In this document: one piece after another, positions 50,017 to 60,250 of the stretch | Numbering within the stretch: the first letter of the stretch is position 1 | Layout: each line of letters opens with the position of its first letter | Assembly (NCBI RefSeq): GCF_033118175.1 | Contig: NW_026870967.1 | Coordinates: 1,952,614 to 2,016,613, forward strand | Reading direction: 5' to 3' | DNA: 64,000 nt | Source of the DNA: Dama dama | Taxonomy: Eukaryota; Chordata; Mammalia; Artiodactyla; Cervidae | Position numbers and translations under genes: made by a program | The notes under the pieces: generated by a model | Told to the model about the DNA's origin: nothing | Databases searched by the model: none | Seen by the model: the letters and a program-made list of their open reading frames with translations, nothing else

Positions 50017-50885
50017 AGTTCAGTCTTTCAGTCGTGTCCAACTCTTTGCCACCCCATGGATTGCAGCACACCAGGCTTTCCTGTCCATCAGCAACTCCCA
50101 GAGCTTACTCAAACTCATGTCCATCGAGTCAGTGATGCCATCCTCTGTTGTCCCCTTCTCCTTCCACCTTCAATCTTTCCCAGCATCAGGGTCTTTTCCA
50201 ATGAGCCAGTTCCTCGCATCAGGTGGCCAAAGTATTGGAGTTTCAGCTTCAGCATCCATCCTTCCAATGAATATTTAGGACTGGTTTCCTTTAGGATGGA
50301 CTGGTTGGATTTCCTTGCAGTCCAAGGGACTCTCAAGAGTCTTCTCCAGCACCACAGCTCAAAAGCATCAATTCTTCAGCACTCTGCCTTCTTTATGGTC
50401 CAACTCACACATTGTACATGACTACTGGAAAAACTATGGCTTTAACTAGATGGACCTTTGTTGGAAAAGTGATGTCTCTGCTTTTTAATATGCTGTCTAG
50501 GTTGGTCATAGCTTTTCTTCCAAGTAGCAAACATCTTTTAATGTCATGGCCACAGTCACAATCTGCAGTGATTTTGGAGCCCCCTAAATTAAAGTCTGTC
50601 ACTGTTTCCATTCTTTCCCCATCTATTTGCCATGAAGTGATGGGACTGGATGCCAGTTTTCTGAATAAGTTTTCTGAATAAGTTTTAAGCCAACTTTTTC
50701 ACTTTCCTCTTTCAGTTTCATCAAGAGGCTCTTCAGTTGTTCTTCACTTTCTGCCATAAGGGTGGTGTCATCTGCATATCTGAGGGTATTGATATTTCTC
50801 CCAAATATCTTGATTGCAACTTGTGCTTCACCCAGCCTGGCATTTCTCATGATGTACTCTGCATATAAGTTCCTTCCTAGATGCT
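50017..50885 (-). mobile_element. BovB (RTE) LINE, 5'-truncated 3' end
   Basis: On the minus strand this is the 3' part of BovB, the RTE-class retrotransposon abundant in ruminants. The 3' terminus is at the left ('gtcagttcagttcagt'). Broken frames give a reverse-transcriptase segment with a YADD catalytic motif (about 50,767-50,778; minus-strand frame 50,623-50,850). Downstream pieces (50,405-50,611 and 50,115-50,336) resemble the BovB C-terminal region. Frames are interrupted, and the element is truncated at about 50,885, so it is inactive. A small duplication 'ttttctgaataag' occurs at about 50,658-50,684. Confidence 0.92.
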
Positions 50886-51479
50886 TTCTGTTAATTAAAC
50901 ATAGCTGATTTTGTAAAGCTTGATTGGTTTGGGGCGTTTAAGATGTTCAAGAGTCAGACAGCTAGCACTTGAAGTTTCTGGAGCATACTTAGGATGGTAA
51001 GTGAACCTGATGCAGGAGAAGTTATTTTTACCCTGCTCTCTTATATCCTCTGGTTGGGATTTCAAAGAATCAGATACTGAGAAAATTGGCCATGGTTGAG
51101 AAAAGTGGAGGTGAGATAGTGTTATTACTGATAATCTTTTCTATGGCTAGATGGAAGACAAAGCCAAGAGAAAAATGTCATCCAATTTTAATCCTCTTTA
51201 ATTTCATTCTTTCTTCCATAGGTGTGACCTTGGTTAAGGGTTAATCTTGCTAAAACAAAGAAAAATGTGGACACAATATGAGATTTTAGATTGATTCACA
51301 AGAAAGTAATACAACTAATTCCAGGGGAAAGTTTATTAATTATATTTTATTTATTCCCTACCTACATTCAAAATGAATTTGAGGTACGTTATGAAGGCCC
51401 AAAGCATAAACACTGTAAAATACAAAAATCCAGTAGGAAAAGGGGATAAATAAAAGAAATTATATTTAAAATTTCTGGC
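50886..51479. other. intergenic interval, no feature recognised
   Basis: Moderately AT-rich sequence without a coding frame of note. The boundary to the following old L1 piece is uncertain. Confidence 0.45.
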
Positions 51480-52230
51480 TGGTAATCTGTTAATAACTAT
51501 TTGCAGAAAAATAAAGTTTGAGTTCTACCTTACCCCATAAATCAAAATAAAGTCCAAATGGAATAAAGAGTTACTCTTAATCTAAACTATAAAAAAAAAC
51601 TAGAAAAATATATTTAAGTATTTATCTGTTTTCAGGTCAGGGTGGGAAAAGCATATCTCATTAGTAAAGAAAGCTTAAAAGAAACTGACTACATAAAAAT
51701 GTAATACTTCTTGACTTCACAAAGCACCAAAAACAAGAATTAAATGGGGAAAATATTTCCAGTACAGATGACAAAGAATTGATAACTTCACTATGAAATG
51801 TATGAAATGTAATAGCTTTACCTGTTAAAATGATAAAAGCACAAACATTCCACTGAACAAATGAAGGGCAGAAAACAAGAAAATTTTGAAGACTTAATGC
51901 AAAAAAAACACAAATTACATGAAAAGATATTAAACCTAAGAAAGACATTCAAATTAAAGCGTTGACATTAAAAAAAAAAACCTGAAACTCTATGTAACAC
52001 TTATGATCAGAAAACATTTTAGAAAAGTATATCCAAACTGAGAAGAGGTACCTAGAAAAGGTAACTTAGGTTGCCTGATGATAATAATATCAAGACCTTC
52101 CTGGAGGGCAATGAGGCAATATATTGAAAAATCTCATGACATATACCCTTTTTCTCAGAAATTTTATTTCCAGAAAATTGTCCTTGAGAAATAAAACATT
52201 TGTTCAAAGATTTATGTATAAGAATCTTTG
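51480..52230 (+). mobile_element. old L1 ORF2 remnant
   Basis: The order of landmarks follows the 3' half of mammalian L1 ORF2: 'gtccaaatggaataaagag', 'actgactacataaaaatg', 'caaagcaccaaaaacaag', 'gatgacaaagaattgataa', 'tgaagggcagaaaacaag' and 'acatgaaaagatatta'. Heavily mutated, with A-rich interruptions and no open frame on this strand. The limits are approximate and the subfamily is not assignable by eye. Confidence 0.65.
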
Positions 52231-53038
52231 TTATTTATTCTTTTTTTTAAAATAGAAACTATTGCCAGAGTTTTTACAGTGAACATTTATTTCTTTTACA
52301 ATATAAAAAAAACATTACCTTTCTGTATCTGTTTCCTTTCATTAGGGAGTGTATTCATTCCCATTAACTGGGAAGTCTGTGCTCAGTTTTATTTTTGTGC
52401 TCAGTTTTGAAGAGTAAAGCGATGTTTGTGTCATTCCGTATCTTGTTTTGGAACTGTCTGATGAGATTGGTTAGTAATTAAAGAAGATCTTTGAGTTATC
52501 AAGTCTTGTACAAACAGTTGTTAGTATTAGTATGAGAGCTCCTTGGGTGTGTTTATTTGCTTTTGTTGAAGACAGGATTTGAAAAAGCTATGTTGTCTCT
52601 TTATTTTCTAGAGCCAGTGCCAGGCAGGCACTGGGTACCAGTAAAGAAAGAGTGATGGCTGGAGGCCTGAGAGCCAGAGACGAAAAGCGATGAACTAGAC
52701 GACAAAGACAGTGAAACAAACAAGTTCCCCCATTAGTGCAGCAGTTTGGGGCCAGTTAAAATAATGGCTAATAATCATTTACATTGAAATGGCTCCTGAG
52801 AGCATGGATGATGATTTAATATTTCCGATGAAGACCGTAGGTCACCTGGAAAACTAAAAAAAACATCCCATTTCCCCTTGTTTCAAAAAGGAGGAGGTTG
52901 TGTAATGTGTTTGAACATTAATACTCAATATGGGTGAAATAGAGCAGAATTTGGCATTTATGTAGGGTAAGCTTTAATTATCTGGAAAAAACTACCTGAG
53001 TGGAAAAATAATCAGAATAAGTGAGGTAATGCGCTCCG
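52231..53038. other. intergenic interval, no feature recognised
   Basis: No repeat family or gene recognised. It lies upstream of the pseudoexon duplication and could be intron sequence of the decayed ADAMTS-like locus, but nothing shows this. Confidence 0.4.
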
Positions 53039-53700
53039 TGATCAGAGAGGTACCAGTAGAATTCCACACTGAAGATTCTGTTTCGAAGTTAAAAAAACAA
53101 ATCGAAGGAATGTAGTGACTTTTGGGTAATTTTTTTTTTTAAGTTTCTAACCTGTCATTTCTACAGAGCAGCCAGTCTTGGCTTATACTGATGATCTTCC
53201 ATCTGTCAACAGCGATAGAAACGTCTGAGCTGATAGGAGTGTTTCTGCGGATTGAGTGCGCCACCGAGTGGCCAATGTGGAAATTGCAGAGACACGCTGC
53301 GTAGACAGTGCAAAGGAGGGCTTTTCACCCAACAGTGCAAGAGCTGCTGCTGCTGCTAAGTCTCTTCAGTCGTGTCCGACTCTGTGCAACAGTTAAGTCG
53401 CTCAGTCGTGTCCGACTCTTGGCGACCCCGTGCACTCTAGCCCACCAGGCTCCTCCGTCCATGGGATTCTCTAGGCAAGAATACTGGAGTGGGTTGCCAT
53501 TTCCTTCTCCATGGAGTGACTTTTGGAGAGAAGCAGGTGGGGTCTGCTCTCATGGGACTCAGGGAAACTTGCTCAGCCTTGCACTGGCCCAGCTCACCTT
53601 GAGATGTGCCTGTGACTCTTTTTATCTGCCTCAGGACTGCCCTCTGGATGTGGAAGACTTCCGAGCCCAGCAGTGTTCGGCCTACAATGATGTTCAGTAG
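53039..53700 (+). repeat. tandem duplication, upstream copy
   Basis: 'tgatcagagaggtaccag', 'actgaagattctgtttcgaa' and 'gagagaagcaggtggggtct' through the beginning of the pseudoexon recur, slightly diverged, about 1.0 to 0.6 kb downstream at 54,039-54,290. The distance shrinks because this copy is interrupted by a ~400-bp insert (53,126-53,514). Confidence 0.85.
53126..53514 (-). mobile_element. retroposon-like insert with Bov-tA part and 12-bp direct repeats
   Basis: 'agtgacttttgg' occurs at 53,114-53,125 and again at 53,515-53,526, flanking a ~389-bp segment absent from the second copy of the duplication ('agtgacttctgg' uninterrupted at 54,107). The segment begins with a T run (53,130-53,140, i.e. 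a poly-A tail on the minus strand), has ~200 bp of unidentified sequence, and ends in a reverse-oriented Bov-tA dimer piece (about 53,341-53,510, 'agtcgtgtccgactctgtgc' to 'gggttgccatttccttctcc'). Confidence 0.7.
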
Positions 53701-53850
53701 CAGGGATGTTATTATGAATGGCTTCCACGGTACAACGACCCTGCCACCCACTGCACGCTCAGGTGTCAGGCACAGGGACAAAACTTTGTCCTGGATGGGA
53801 CTCAGTGCACCGCTGACCCCTTGGGCATGTGTATCAATGACATCTGCCAG
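53635..53850 (+). pseudogene. ADAMTS-like cysteine-rich pseudoexon (ADAMTSL1/3 type)
   Basis: A 216-bp exon-shaped segment of 72 codons. It is preceded by a pyrimidine tract and 'tgcctcag' acceptor and followed by a 'gtaagc' donor. Translation resembles the cysteine-rich/spacer-leading exon of secreted ADAMTS-like glycoproteins: FRAQQCSAYNDV near residues 9-20, YYEWLPRYNDPAT after it, then CQAQGQNF, VLDGTQC and an end in MCINDICQ. An in-frame TAG at 53,698-53,700 replaces the expected Tyr. About seven residues (the VELAPK segment of the family) are missing near 53,787 by an in-frame deletion. Intact family members also have further exons for thrombospondin repeats and the spacer; none is seen here. 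It is thus a relic, either an exon of a decayed paralogue or a copied fragment. ADAMTSL3-like is my preferred guess, ADAMTSL1 or another ADAMTS being possible. Confidence 0.82.
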
Positions 53851-54038
53851 GTAAGCCACACCTGCTTCCCGGAACCCTGGCTCCAGCTGGTGCCATGACC
53901 ATGGTCAGTAAAAATAACCTTTCTCTTCTGTACTTCTGTTCATGCAGACGAAATATTGTCTTTGAGAACTTTAATGTAAAATGTATTTTAAGGAGTATTA
54001 TTTACTGGAAGATGATGTTTTACTTATTTAAAATACCA

Positions 54039-54290
54039 TGATCAGAGACGTAACAGAAATCCATACTGAAGATTCTGTTTCGAAGTTAAAAAAGGGAAAG
54101 GAATGAAGTGACTTCTGGAGAGAAGCAAGTAGGGGTCTGCTCTCATGGGACTTGGGGGAACGTGTTCAGCCTTGTGCTGGCCCAGCTCACTGCGCAGCAT
54201 GCCTCTGGCCCTTTTTCTCTGCCTCAGGACTACCGTCTGGATTCAGAGGATTTCCGAGCCCATCAGTGTTCAGCCTACAATGATGTCCAT
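54039..54290 (+). repeat. tandem duplication, downstream copy (truncated)
   Basis: Second copy of the segment at 53,039-53,700, lacking the retroposon insert. Similarity runs from 'tgatcagagacgtaacag' through 'gagagaagcaagtaggggtc' and the splice acceptor into the first ~63 bp of the pseudoexon, then stops abruptly after 'aatgatgtcca'. Confidence 0.85.
54228..54290 (+). pseudogene. truncated second copy of ADAMTS-like pseudoexon
   Basis: After a well-formed acceptor ('tttttctctgcctcag') come about 21 codons homologous to the start of the upstream pseudoexon (EDFRAHQCSAYNDV). The first cysteine is changed to tyrosine (tgc to tac), and homology is lost before the YYEW part. It cannot act as an exon because the rest and the donor are missing. 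Its presence without the 53,126-53,514 insert dates that insertion after the duplication. Confidence 0.8.
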
Positions 54291-54359
54291 ATTTTGGACA
54301 TCATTTTGCCCATATAAAGTCAAAAGATTGTAATGTATGACTTGTGGATTTTTCTAGAT

Positions 54360-54546
54360 CAGTGGTTCTCCAGCTTGAAAGTACATCAGAATCACGTGAA
54401 GGACTTGTTAAAAGAAGTGTTCTGGGCCCTAATTCTAGAGCTTCTGACCCAAAAGTTCTGGGAGAGGGTCTCAAAATTTGCTTTCTAACAAGTTCTAAGG
54501 ATATGCTTCTGATGCCGGTCCAGGGACCCCACCTTGAGAACCACTG
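54360..54546 (+). mobile_element. MER5A-like hAT-Charlie DNA transposon
   Basis: Perfect 11-bp terminal inverted repeats: 'cagtggttctc' at 54,360-54,370 and 'gagaaccactg' at 54,536-54,546. The internal sequence matches the non-autonomous MER5A pattern ('catcagaatcac', 'ttctaacaagttct', 'gatgccggtccagggacccc'). At 187 bp it is close to the family's usual ~190 bp, hence essentially complete. No obvious 8-bp target duplication is preserved. Confidence 0.9.
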
Positions 54547-55069
54547 GTTTATTGGTATTGATAGGTTCTCTGAATTCTCTTGTTAAACTCATTGTTTGAG
54601 GCCTGTGGGAGCAATGACTTATTTACTAAATAATTAGTGTGAATGTACTCCAGTAAACTTTCCAGAGAGGACTTTACAGAGCTGTGATGAATGTGGCTGA
54701 GGTATAAACCCCCGCAGATTGTAATGGGGGTGAGAACTCAGGGGACTATGACAGGTTGCTGAGACAGTGTGGGGATTGTAGGGAAAAGATAAAATTCTAC
54801 TCCATTCATTTGATCCCTGGAAAAAAATATAAGCATAGTGAATGCTTACTATTCCATCTACCCTATTATGGTCATAACAAAAATAGCAGTAACGGTAGCA
54901 AATGACCCTAACCATCTACTAAATGTCAGACCCTGCCAGGCACTTCTGACTTCATATGCTTAGAGGAAGTCATGGTCTTGCTCATCAGATGAGCTTCTCT
55001 CTGTTGCATCCCTTCATTTAGAAAACAGCCTCCAGTTACTCACCACAAAACCTTGGAGTCATTCTTTTT
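54547..55069. other. intergenic interval, nothing definite
   Basis: No gene. A stretch at about 54,895-54,960 ('ctactaaatgtcagaccctg', 'ccaggcactt') weakly resembles MIR. The minus-strand frame 54,634-54,915 looks fortuitous. Confidence 0.45.
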
Positions 55070-55395
55070 TGTTTTTGTTTTTTTAATAACTTTTATTGGA
55101 GTATAGTTGATTTACAATGTTGTGTTAGTTTCTGCTGGTCAACAAATTGAATCAGCCATACATATACATATATCCCCTCTTTTTTGGATTTCCTTCCTGT
55201 TTACGTCACACATAGCATTGAGTAGAATTCCCTGTGGTTCTCATTTGTTATCTGTTTCAGACATGGTAGTGTATATGTGTCAATATCAATTTCCCAATTG
55301 ACCCCACCCCCTTTTCCCCACTTGGTGTCCATATGTTTGTTTTCTATGTCTCTGTCTCTGTTTTGCAGATAGGCTCATCTGTACCATTTTCAAAA
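55070..55395 (-). mobile_element. L1 3' UTR, antisense
   Basis: On the plus strand: T-rich start, then 'ttattggagtatagttgatt', 'tacaatgttgtgttagtttc', 'catacatatacatatatccc', 'gttttctatgtctctgtctc'. This is the reverse complement of the L1 3' UTR and poly-A end typical of artiodactyl L1 copies. 5'-truncated, no coding frame. Confidence 0.85.
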
Positions 55396-56669
55396 TAATT
55401 CTTGATTTTTCTCTTTCAATCTACACATCTAATCCATTGCTGAGTCAATTCCAACCTCAGACAACATAGTTGGATCTTGTCTTTTGAGCTACTGTGACAG
55501 TCTTTATCTTTTTAAATCATGCATTTCAACTCACTGCCATACTTCAGCACTCCCACAATGTCTGTCCCCATCAAAGGTCCTCGGTTAAAAACTGGTTGAA
55601 TGAATGAGTCTTATCTACTTGCAAATGCAAAGGTTGTTCATATCTCTTGGTCTCTCTTTTATTCCTGTCTCAACCTCCAATCTTGAATTTTCTGGTTCAA
55701 GTTTGACGTCCATTCTGGAAGATTCCACAGATTCCTCCAATACATCATGGGAATTCCTCCCGTCCTCACCCTTTCTCAAATGAGCTGGTATTGTTCTTCC
55801 CAGACCCACTAGCTATTCAAACTTCTATTTCTGTTCATCTCTGTTTATGACACCACAATTCTCAGTGTCACCTTCCTGAATTCATGTTGTAGTCACCGTC
55901 CTGGTACTTCTATCAAATTTCTCACATTTCTCTTTTCTTCCCCCTCCAACTTTCACCTTTTTTACCCCAAAACTAAACTAGCCAATCTCCTTTGGTGGCC
56001 TAACCAATCACTCTTATTTTCTCTTCTACTCTTAAACCATCTTATTTGATGTTTACTGTTGACTAATCTTCCCAAAGGTTGGAGTTTATGACTTCATTCT
56101 TTAACTGTATGTGCTGTCAATGATTTCCCTTTATAACCACCAGTTAACATTTGGGCTTTTCCACAAAATATTAATAATAGCTATTTTTGGTCAGTGAAAT
56201 TATGCTTTGTAGTTTTCCAAGTTTTTGACAGTGAATTGTTAATTCACTAAAAACAGTTAAGTCTGGGCTAAAAAGGAGCAATGCAATCCAGGTAATGTTT
56301 GGACACTGAGGCTTTGAAGAGTTGAGTAAAAGTTACAGAAACCAAGATGAGGAAGAGAATACCAGGCAGAAGAATAGAGTTTGTAAAGAGATGTGAAAGA
56401 AGGTGTGTTTAAGCATCTTTGACTCATTCTGTAGAGTTGAGGTGAAAAAATACCCGTGGGACAATGCTAGGAGTTGAGGCTGCAGATGTAGGTGGAAACC
56501 AATCATGAACTGATTCTCAAAGTTGGAAGAGAAGCCAGTGAGGAATTTTATAAGAAATAGCTTGGTTGGAATTATCTCTGGGAAGGTCACTCAAGTGGCA
56601 GTGTGGTAAAATATCTGGGGAAGATGGGGTCAGAGCAGACAATAATAGGTTAAGTTGGGATAACAAGAG
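55396..56669. other. intergenic interval, no feature recognised
   Basis: AT-rich unique-looking DNA. The minus-strand frames 55,615-55,809 and 56,333-56,590 resemble no known protein and lack supporting context. Confidence 0.5.
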
Positions 56670-56885
56670 GACTTCCCAGGTGGCTCGGTGGTAAAAAAAA
56701 AAATAAAAAAATCTGCCTGTCAGTGCAGGAGACCTGGATTCAATCCCTGGGTCAGGAAGATCCCCTGGAGTAGGAATTGGCAATCCACTCCAGTATTCTT
56801 GCCTGTGAAATGCCATGGACAGAGAAACTTTGTGGGCTACAGTCCATGGGGTCACAAAGAGTTGGACACGACTGAGCAACTGAGC
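56670..56885 (+). mobile_element. Bov-tA SINE, near full length
   Basis: Forward Bov-tA. The tRNA-related head 'gacttcccaggtggctcggt' is followed by an anomalous A-rich expansion at 56,693-56,710, then 'ctggattcaatccctgggtc', 'ccactccagtattcttgcct' and an end at 'gttggacacgactgagcaac'. The internal A-run disrupts the region between the putative A and B boxes. Confidence 0.9.
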
Positions 56886-56947
56886 AGGTGCACAGGATAA
56901 AGGTTGTTTTCAATGCTGAATTAGTGTCTCTAGAATGTGTGCTTCCT

Positions 56948-57062
56948 TGGACTTCTCTGGCAGTTCAGGGGTTAAGAATCCATGCTTCCAATGCAGAGGG
57001 TGGGGAGCAGGTTTGGCCCTTGGTTGGGGAACTAGGATCCAAAAGGTTAAAAAAAAAAAAGG
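56948..57062 (+). mobile_element. CHR SINE with perfect 17-bp target-site duplication
   Basis: Complete CHR-type SINE: 'tggacttctctggcagttca', 'ggggttaagaatccatgctt', 'ggttggggaactaggatcc' and a poly-A tail ending at about 57,060. It is flanked by perfect copies of 'tagaatgtgtgcttcct' at 56,931-56,947 and 57,063-57,079. This is a clear target-primed retrotransposition footprint. Confidence 0.93.
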
Positions 57063-57079
57063 TAGAATGTGTGCTTCCT

Positions 57080-57639
57080 AACATGTTTCTGTTAGTCTGC
57101 TAGACAAGTGGATTTTTGGGGCAGGTGGTACCTTGCTGAAAGCTGAGTGCTCTTCTGGCAAGGCCGTTCAGGTCAAAAGAATTGTATGCACTTCTTCAGA
57201 AGTGACTCACAAGCTTCTCAGTTGAATTCAGTATCTTTCCTTCAGCAGGACAGTGTTCACATAAATTCCCTTTCCTAGACAGTGTGGCTGTGGCCATCCA
57301 CAGTTGTCAGAATGGGAGAAAGTAAGCTGTGTGGTCCTCTCTGATTGCCTTGGGGTCAGTGAACTGAGTTCTGATGTTCACTTGGCAGAGGCTACAAACA
57401 CTTTTTGCAAGTGTGTTTACAGTTTGCTGTCTTACATGCCTGTGTCCCCGTGCTCCTAGGAACAGCGTACCAGGAGTCTGAGCACAGCGTCTAGTGTGAG
57501 ACAAGACTCAGTGAGATTTGCTTCTGCTTTGGGGCCCTGATTTTTACCAGAAACAGGACCTGGTTGGAATCAGATCTGCAGAACAATTCCACTGTATCTT
57601 TCAGGTTTATTGAATTCCTTGATGCCTGGATAAATGAAG
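57080..57639. other. intergenic interval, no feature recognised
   Basis: No repeat family or gene seen. Short frames on either strand (for example 57,307-57,504 minus) are unconvincing. Confidence 0.45.
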
Positions 57640-57905
57640 AAATCACTCTGTTTCTAGTAAAAAGAATATCATCCAACACATACGGGATGCTTATTCGGGG
57701 TCAGGCACTGTCTAAGCCCTTGACTGTGCTAGCTCATCAGACACTCTGAAGCTGGGATCATCATTATCCTCACTCTGTTCATAAGGAAACTGGAATTTGA
57801 AGAGGCTAAGTGATTTGCCCTGATGATACAGATAGAAAATGGTAGAGCCGGTATTTGAACCTAGGAAGCTGAATTCCAAAATCTATTTTCTCAACTGTTG
57901 TGCTG
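57640..57905 (+). mobile_element. MIR SINE
   Basis: Ancient mammalian MIR in forward orientation: 'ggtcaggcactgtctaagcc', 'ttatcctcactctgttcata', 'aggaaactggaatttgaaga', 'ggctaagtgatttgccctga', 'tagagccggtatttgaacct'. The diagnostic core (approximately 57,780-57,850) is well preserved. Confidence 0.88.
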
Positions 57906-59983
57906 TATTGATGATATTTGTATTTTTTTGTGTTCCTACAAGTATTACTGAAGTTTGTAACTGGAAATGAGATGCAATTCTAGTAGACAACAGTCAGCAC
58001 AGTACATGTATGATGCTTAGACAGTTTAGGATAGAGGATGAAAGTCAAATATCTACACTCCCCTCAGGGAGGAAGACTGCTCAGGTATGGTCATAGTGAG
58101 TCACGAGGGCTGTCATGAGCTGGAGAATATATACCTGCTTGTTGATGTGCTCAAGGGATCAACCATGTATAAACATGTCAGGGCTTTTGTCAACAGGTGC
58201 CAGAAATCTAGATTTTAATGTGAAGTGTCCAGTTTCAAACAACACCATGATGTTAATGACCTTGCTCTGTCCGTTAATGGGTAAATAGAATTCCAATATA
58301 ATACAGGCTAGGTATTCCTTCAGTAATAATCAACCCCCCCACCCCCAAAACTCTGAGCTTAAAACAATTAAAGATAACTTTTAGCTCATGCTACTTGGTC
58401 AGTGTGGGTCAGCAGGGGTCTCTGCCCTTTCCTGTCTCAGAGACCCAGTCTGAGGGAGGCTTTATTTGCACACACATTTTGCATAATAAGTACAGTAGCG
58501 AGGAGGGGAATGTGTGACTTACACGCTGACCCTTGAAGTGTCTAACAGAAGTGACAGAGACACTTAGACACATATTTCATTGGCCAAAGATAGTCAGTGA
58601 TCACACTTAATTTCCAAAGGAGTGGGGAAGTGCAGTCCTCCACGGGCTGAATACTTATGAATATTCCTAATGGCTACCACAGCTCCATATACTCTGATTT
58701 TTCAGGCAGAAATGTTGGAATTTTTTGTAATGTAGAATCCAATTTTCAGAGGTCTCTAACAGAAGTTGACTCAAAAAATTGTTTGTTTGTTGAAGAATTA
58801 AATTCGACTGATCTGGAAAATTCACAGTTTGCTTCATCTGGAGTAAAGACCCCCACTTAGACACTGACTTCTATGAACAGATTAAGAAATCATAGGCTGG
58901 AACTATGAAATAATCCTTCACAGAAGTGACAATTTATATATCAGTATTTATTCCCCAAAGCAGCGCTCATATAGCTTAAATTTTTATTTATATTATCTCC
59001 TATCTTGTGTAACTTGTCTCATCAACTGCACTGCAAAATAGGAATCCCATCTTATTAATTTCGACTCTGTTATGCCTGGCTCTATAGAAATTGGCTATGT
59101 GGATGTTAATTAGTTTTATTGATGTTTATCAATTAGTGATTTTTAAATCATTACAGCTAGCAATCTTGACTTCAGGAAAAGTCACCGAACTTGAAAATAC
59201 TTCTGGCAATTCTTAAAAAGTTGCTCATCGTTGATTATGATGAGATCTGAGGGCCAATATTCACTAGTCCCTCAATTTCAAGGGCAGTTTAGGCTTATCC
59301 CCTATGAATCACAAGGCAATCAGATATTTTCAGATATTATTTTTCTGTGATGTTTTCACATTTTTTTTGACTGCAAGATTTGGATGAATTGTAAATTTAA
59401 AAATTAAGCAGTAAATGTCAGTGCTCAGGAAGGTATTTGATTGCCCAAGATCCTGCAAGGCTCTAAACACCCTTTAAAACAAGCCCATCCTACGTCCTAA
59501 ACCCACACCCTTCCTGGATGACCAGATAAAAAGCAATTGTCATAGTCATGAAATGCAAAGTGCTCAGGGACTCACACGTACGAGGGCCCAGGAACAGTAT
59601 TTCTATAGTTTAATGGTGGAATTACTCCCCTTGGAGAAAGTTGCTTGAACACAAGTTACTGATTGATTGAATCTCAACCACATAAGTATGGTTCCAGGCT
59701 TTGCTGTCCGTTCCTTAGACTAGAAGCCTGCCATCAGTCTTTGCCTCTTGCTCATACTTCCCCTGTCTGTAATTAACTACTGAGTTGTGAAGTCAGATCA
59801 ACTAAAATCTTTCTCCGTTGCAGCTCCTTCTCTCCATCCTCACTGCCATTGTTGTTCAGGTCCTGAGATCATATACCAGGACACCTACAACAGCCTTCTG
59901 ATTTGCTCCCCACTAGATCTCCTCAAAAGCGCCCTCTAACCCAAAGTAGTCTGGCTAGGGCACAAGTCATAAGCATGTTTTTG
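57906..59983. other. 2-kb interval without recognised gene
   Basis: No coding gene. A stretch around 58,340-58,640 ('gagcttaaaacaattaaag', 'ggtcagtgtgggtcagcagg') has the flavour of an old interspersed repeat, but I cannot name it. The remainder looks unique and AT-rich. The frame at 58,657-58,860 (67 codons, plus) has no recognisable similarity. Confidence 0.45.
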
Positions 59984-60250
59984 GAGAGGGCCATGCCAAC
60001 CCACTCCAATACTCTTGCCTGGAAAATCCCATGGACAGACTAGTCTGGTAGTCCATGGGGTTGCTAAGAGTCAAGCACGACTGAACAACTTCACTTTCAC
60101 TTTTCACTTTCATGCATTGGAGAAGGAAATGGCAACCCACTCCAGTGTTCTTGCCTGGAGAATCCCAGGGATGGGGGAGCCAGGTGGGCTGCCATCTATG
60201 CGGTCGCACAGAGTCAGACATGACTGAAGTGACTTAGCAGCAGCAGTAGC
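59984..60250 (+). mobile_element. Bov-tA SINE dimer
   Basis: Two forward Bov-tA body units in tandem: 'ccaacccactccaatactct' at ~59,996 and 'caacccactccagtgttctt' at ~60,133. They are separated by 'acttcactttcacttttcac' and end in 'gacttagcagcagcagtagc', the AGC-rich tail usual for this family. It directly abuts the truncated BovB on its right. Confidence 0.88.

Noticed and set aside
50115..50850. BovB frames as a functional reverse transcriptase
   Set aside because: The frames are short, separated by frameshifts and stops, and the element is 5'-truncated. Only remnants of the RT domain remain.
53308..53700. A 130-codon plus-strand protein gene
   Set aside because: The frame is a fusion of antisense Bov-tA SINE sequence, intronic sequence and the beginning of the ADAMTS-like pseudoexon, ending at its stop. 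It is not a coherent gene.
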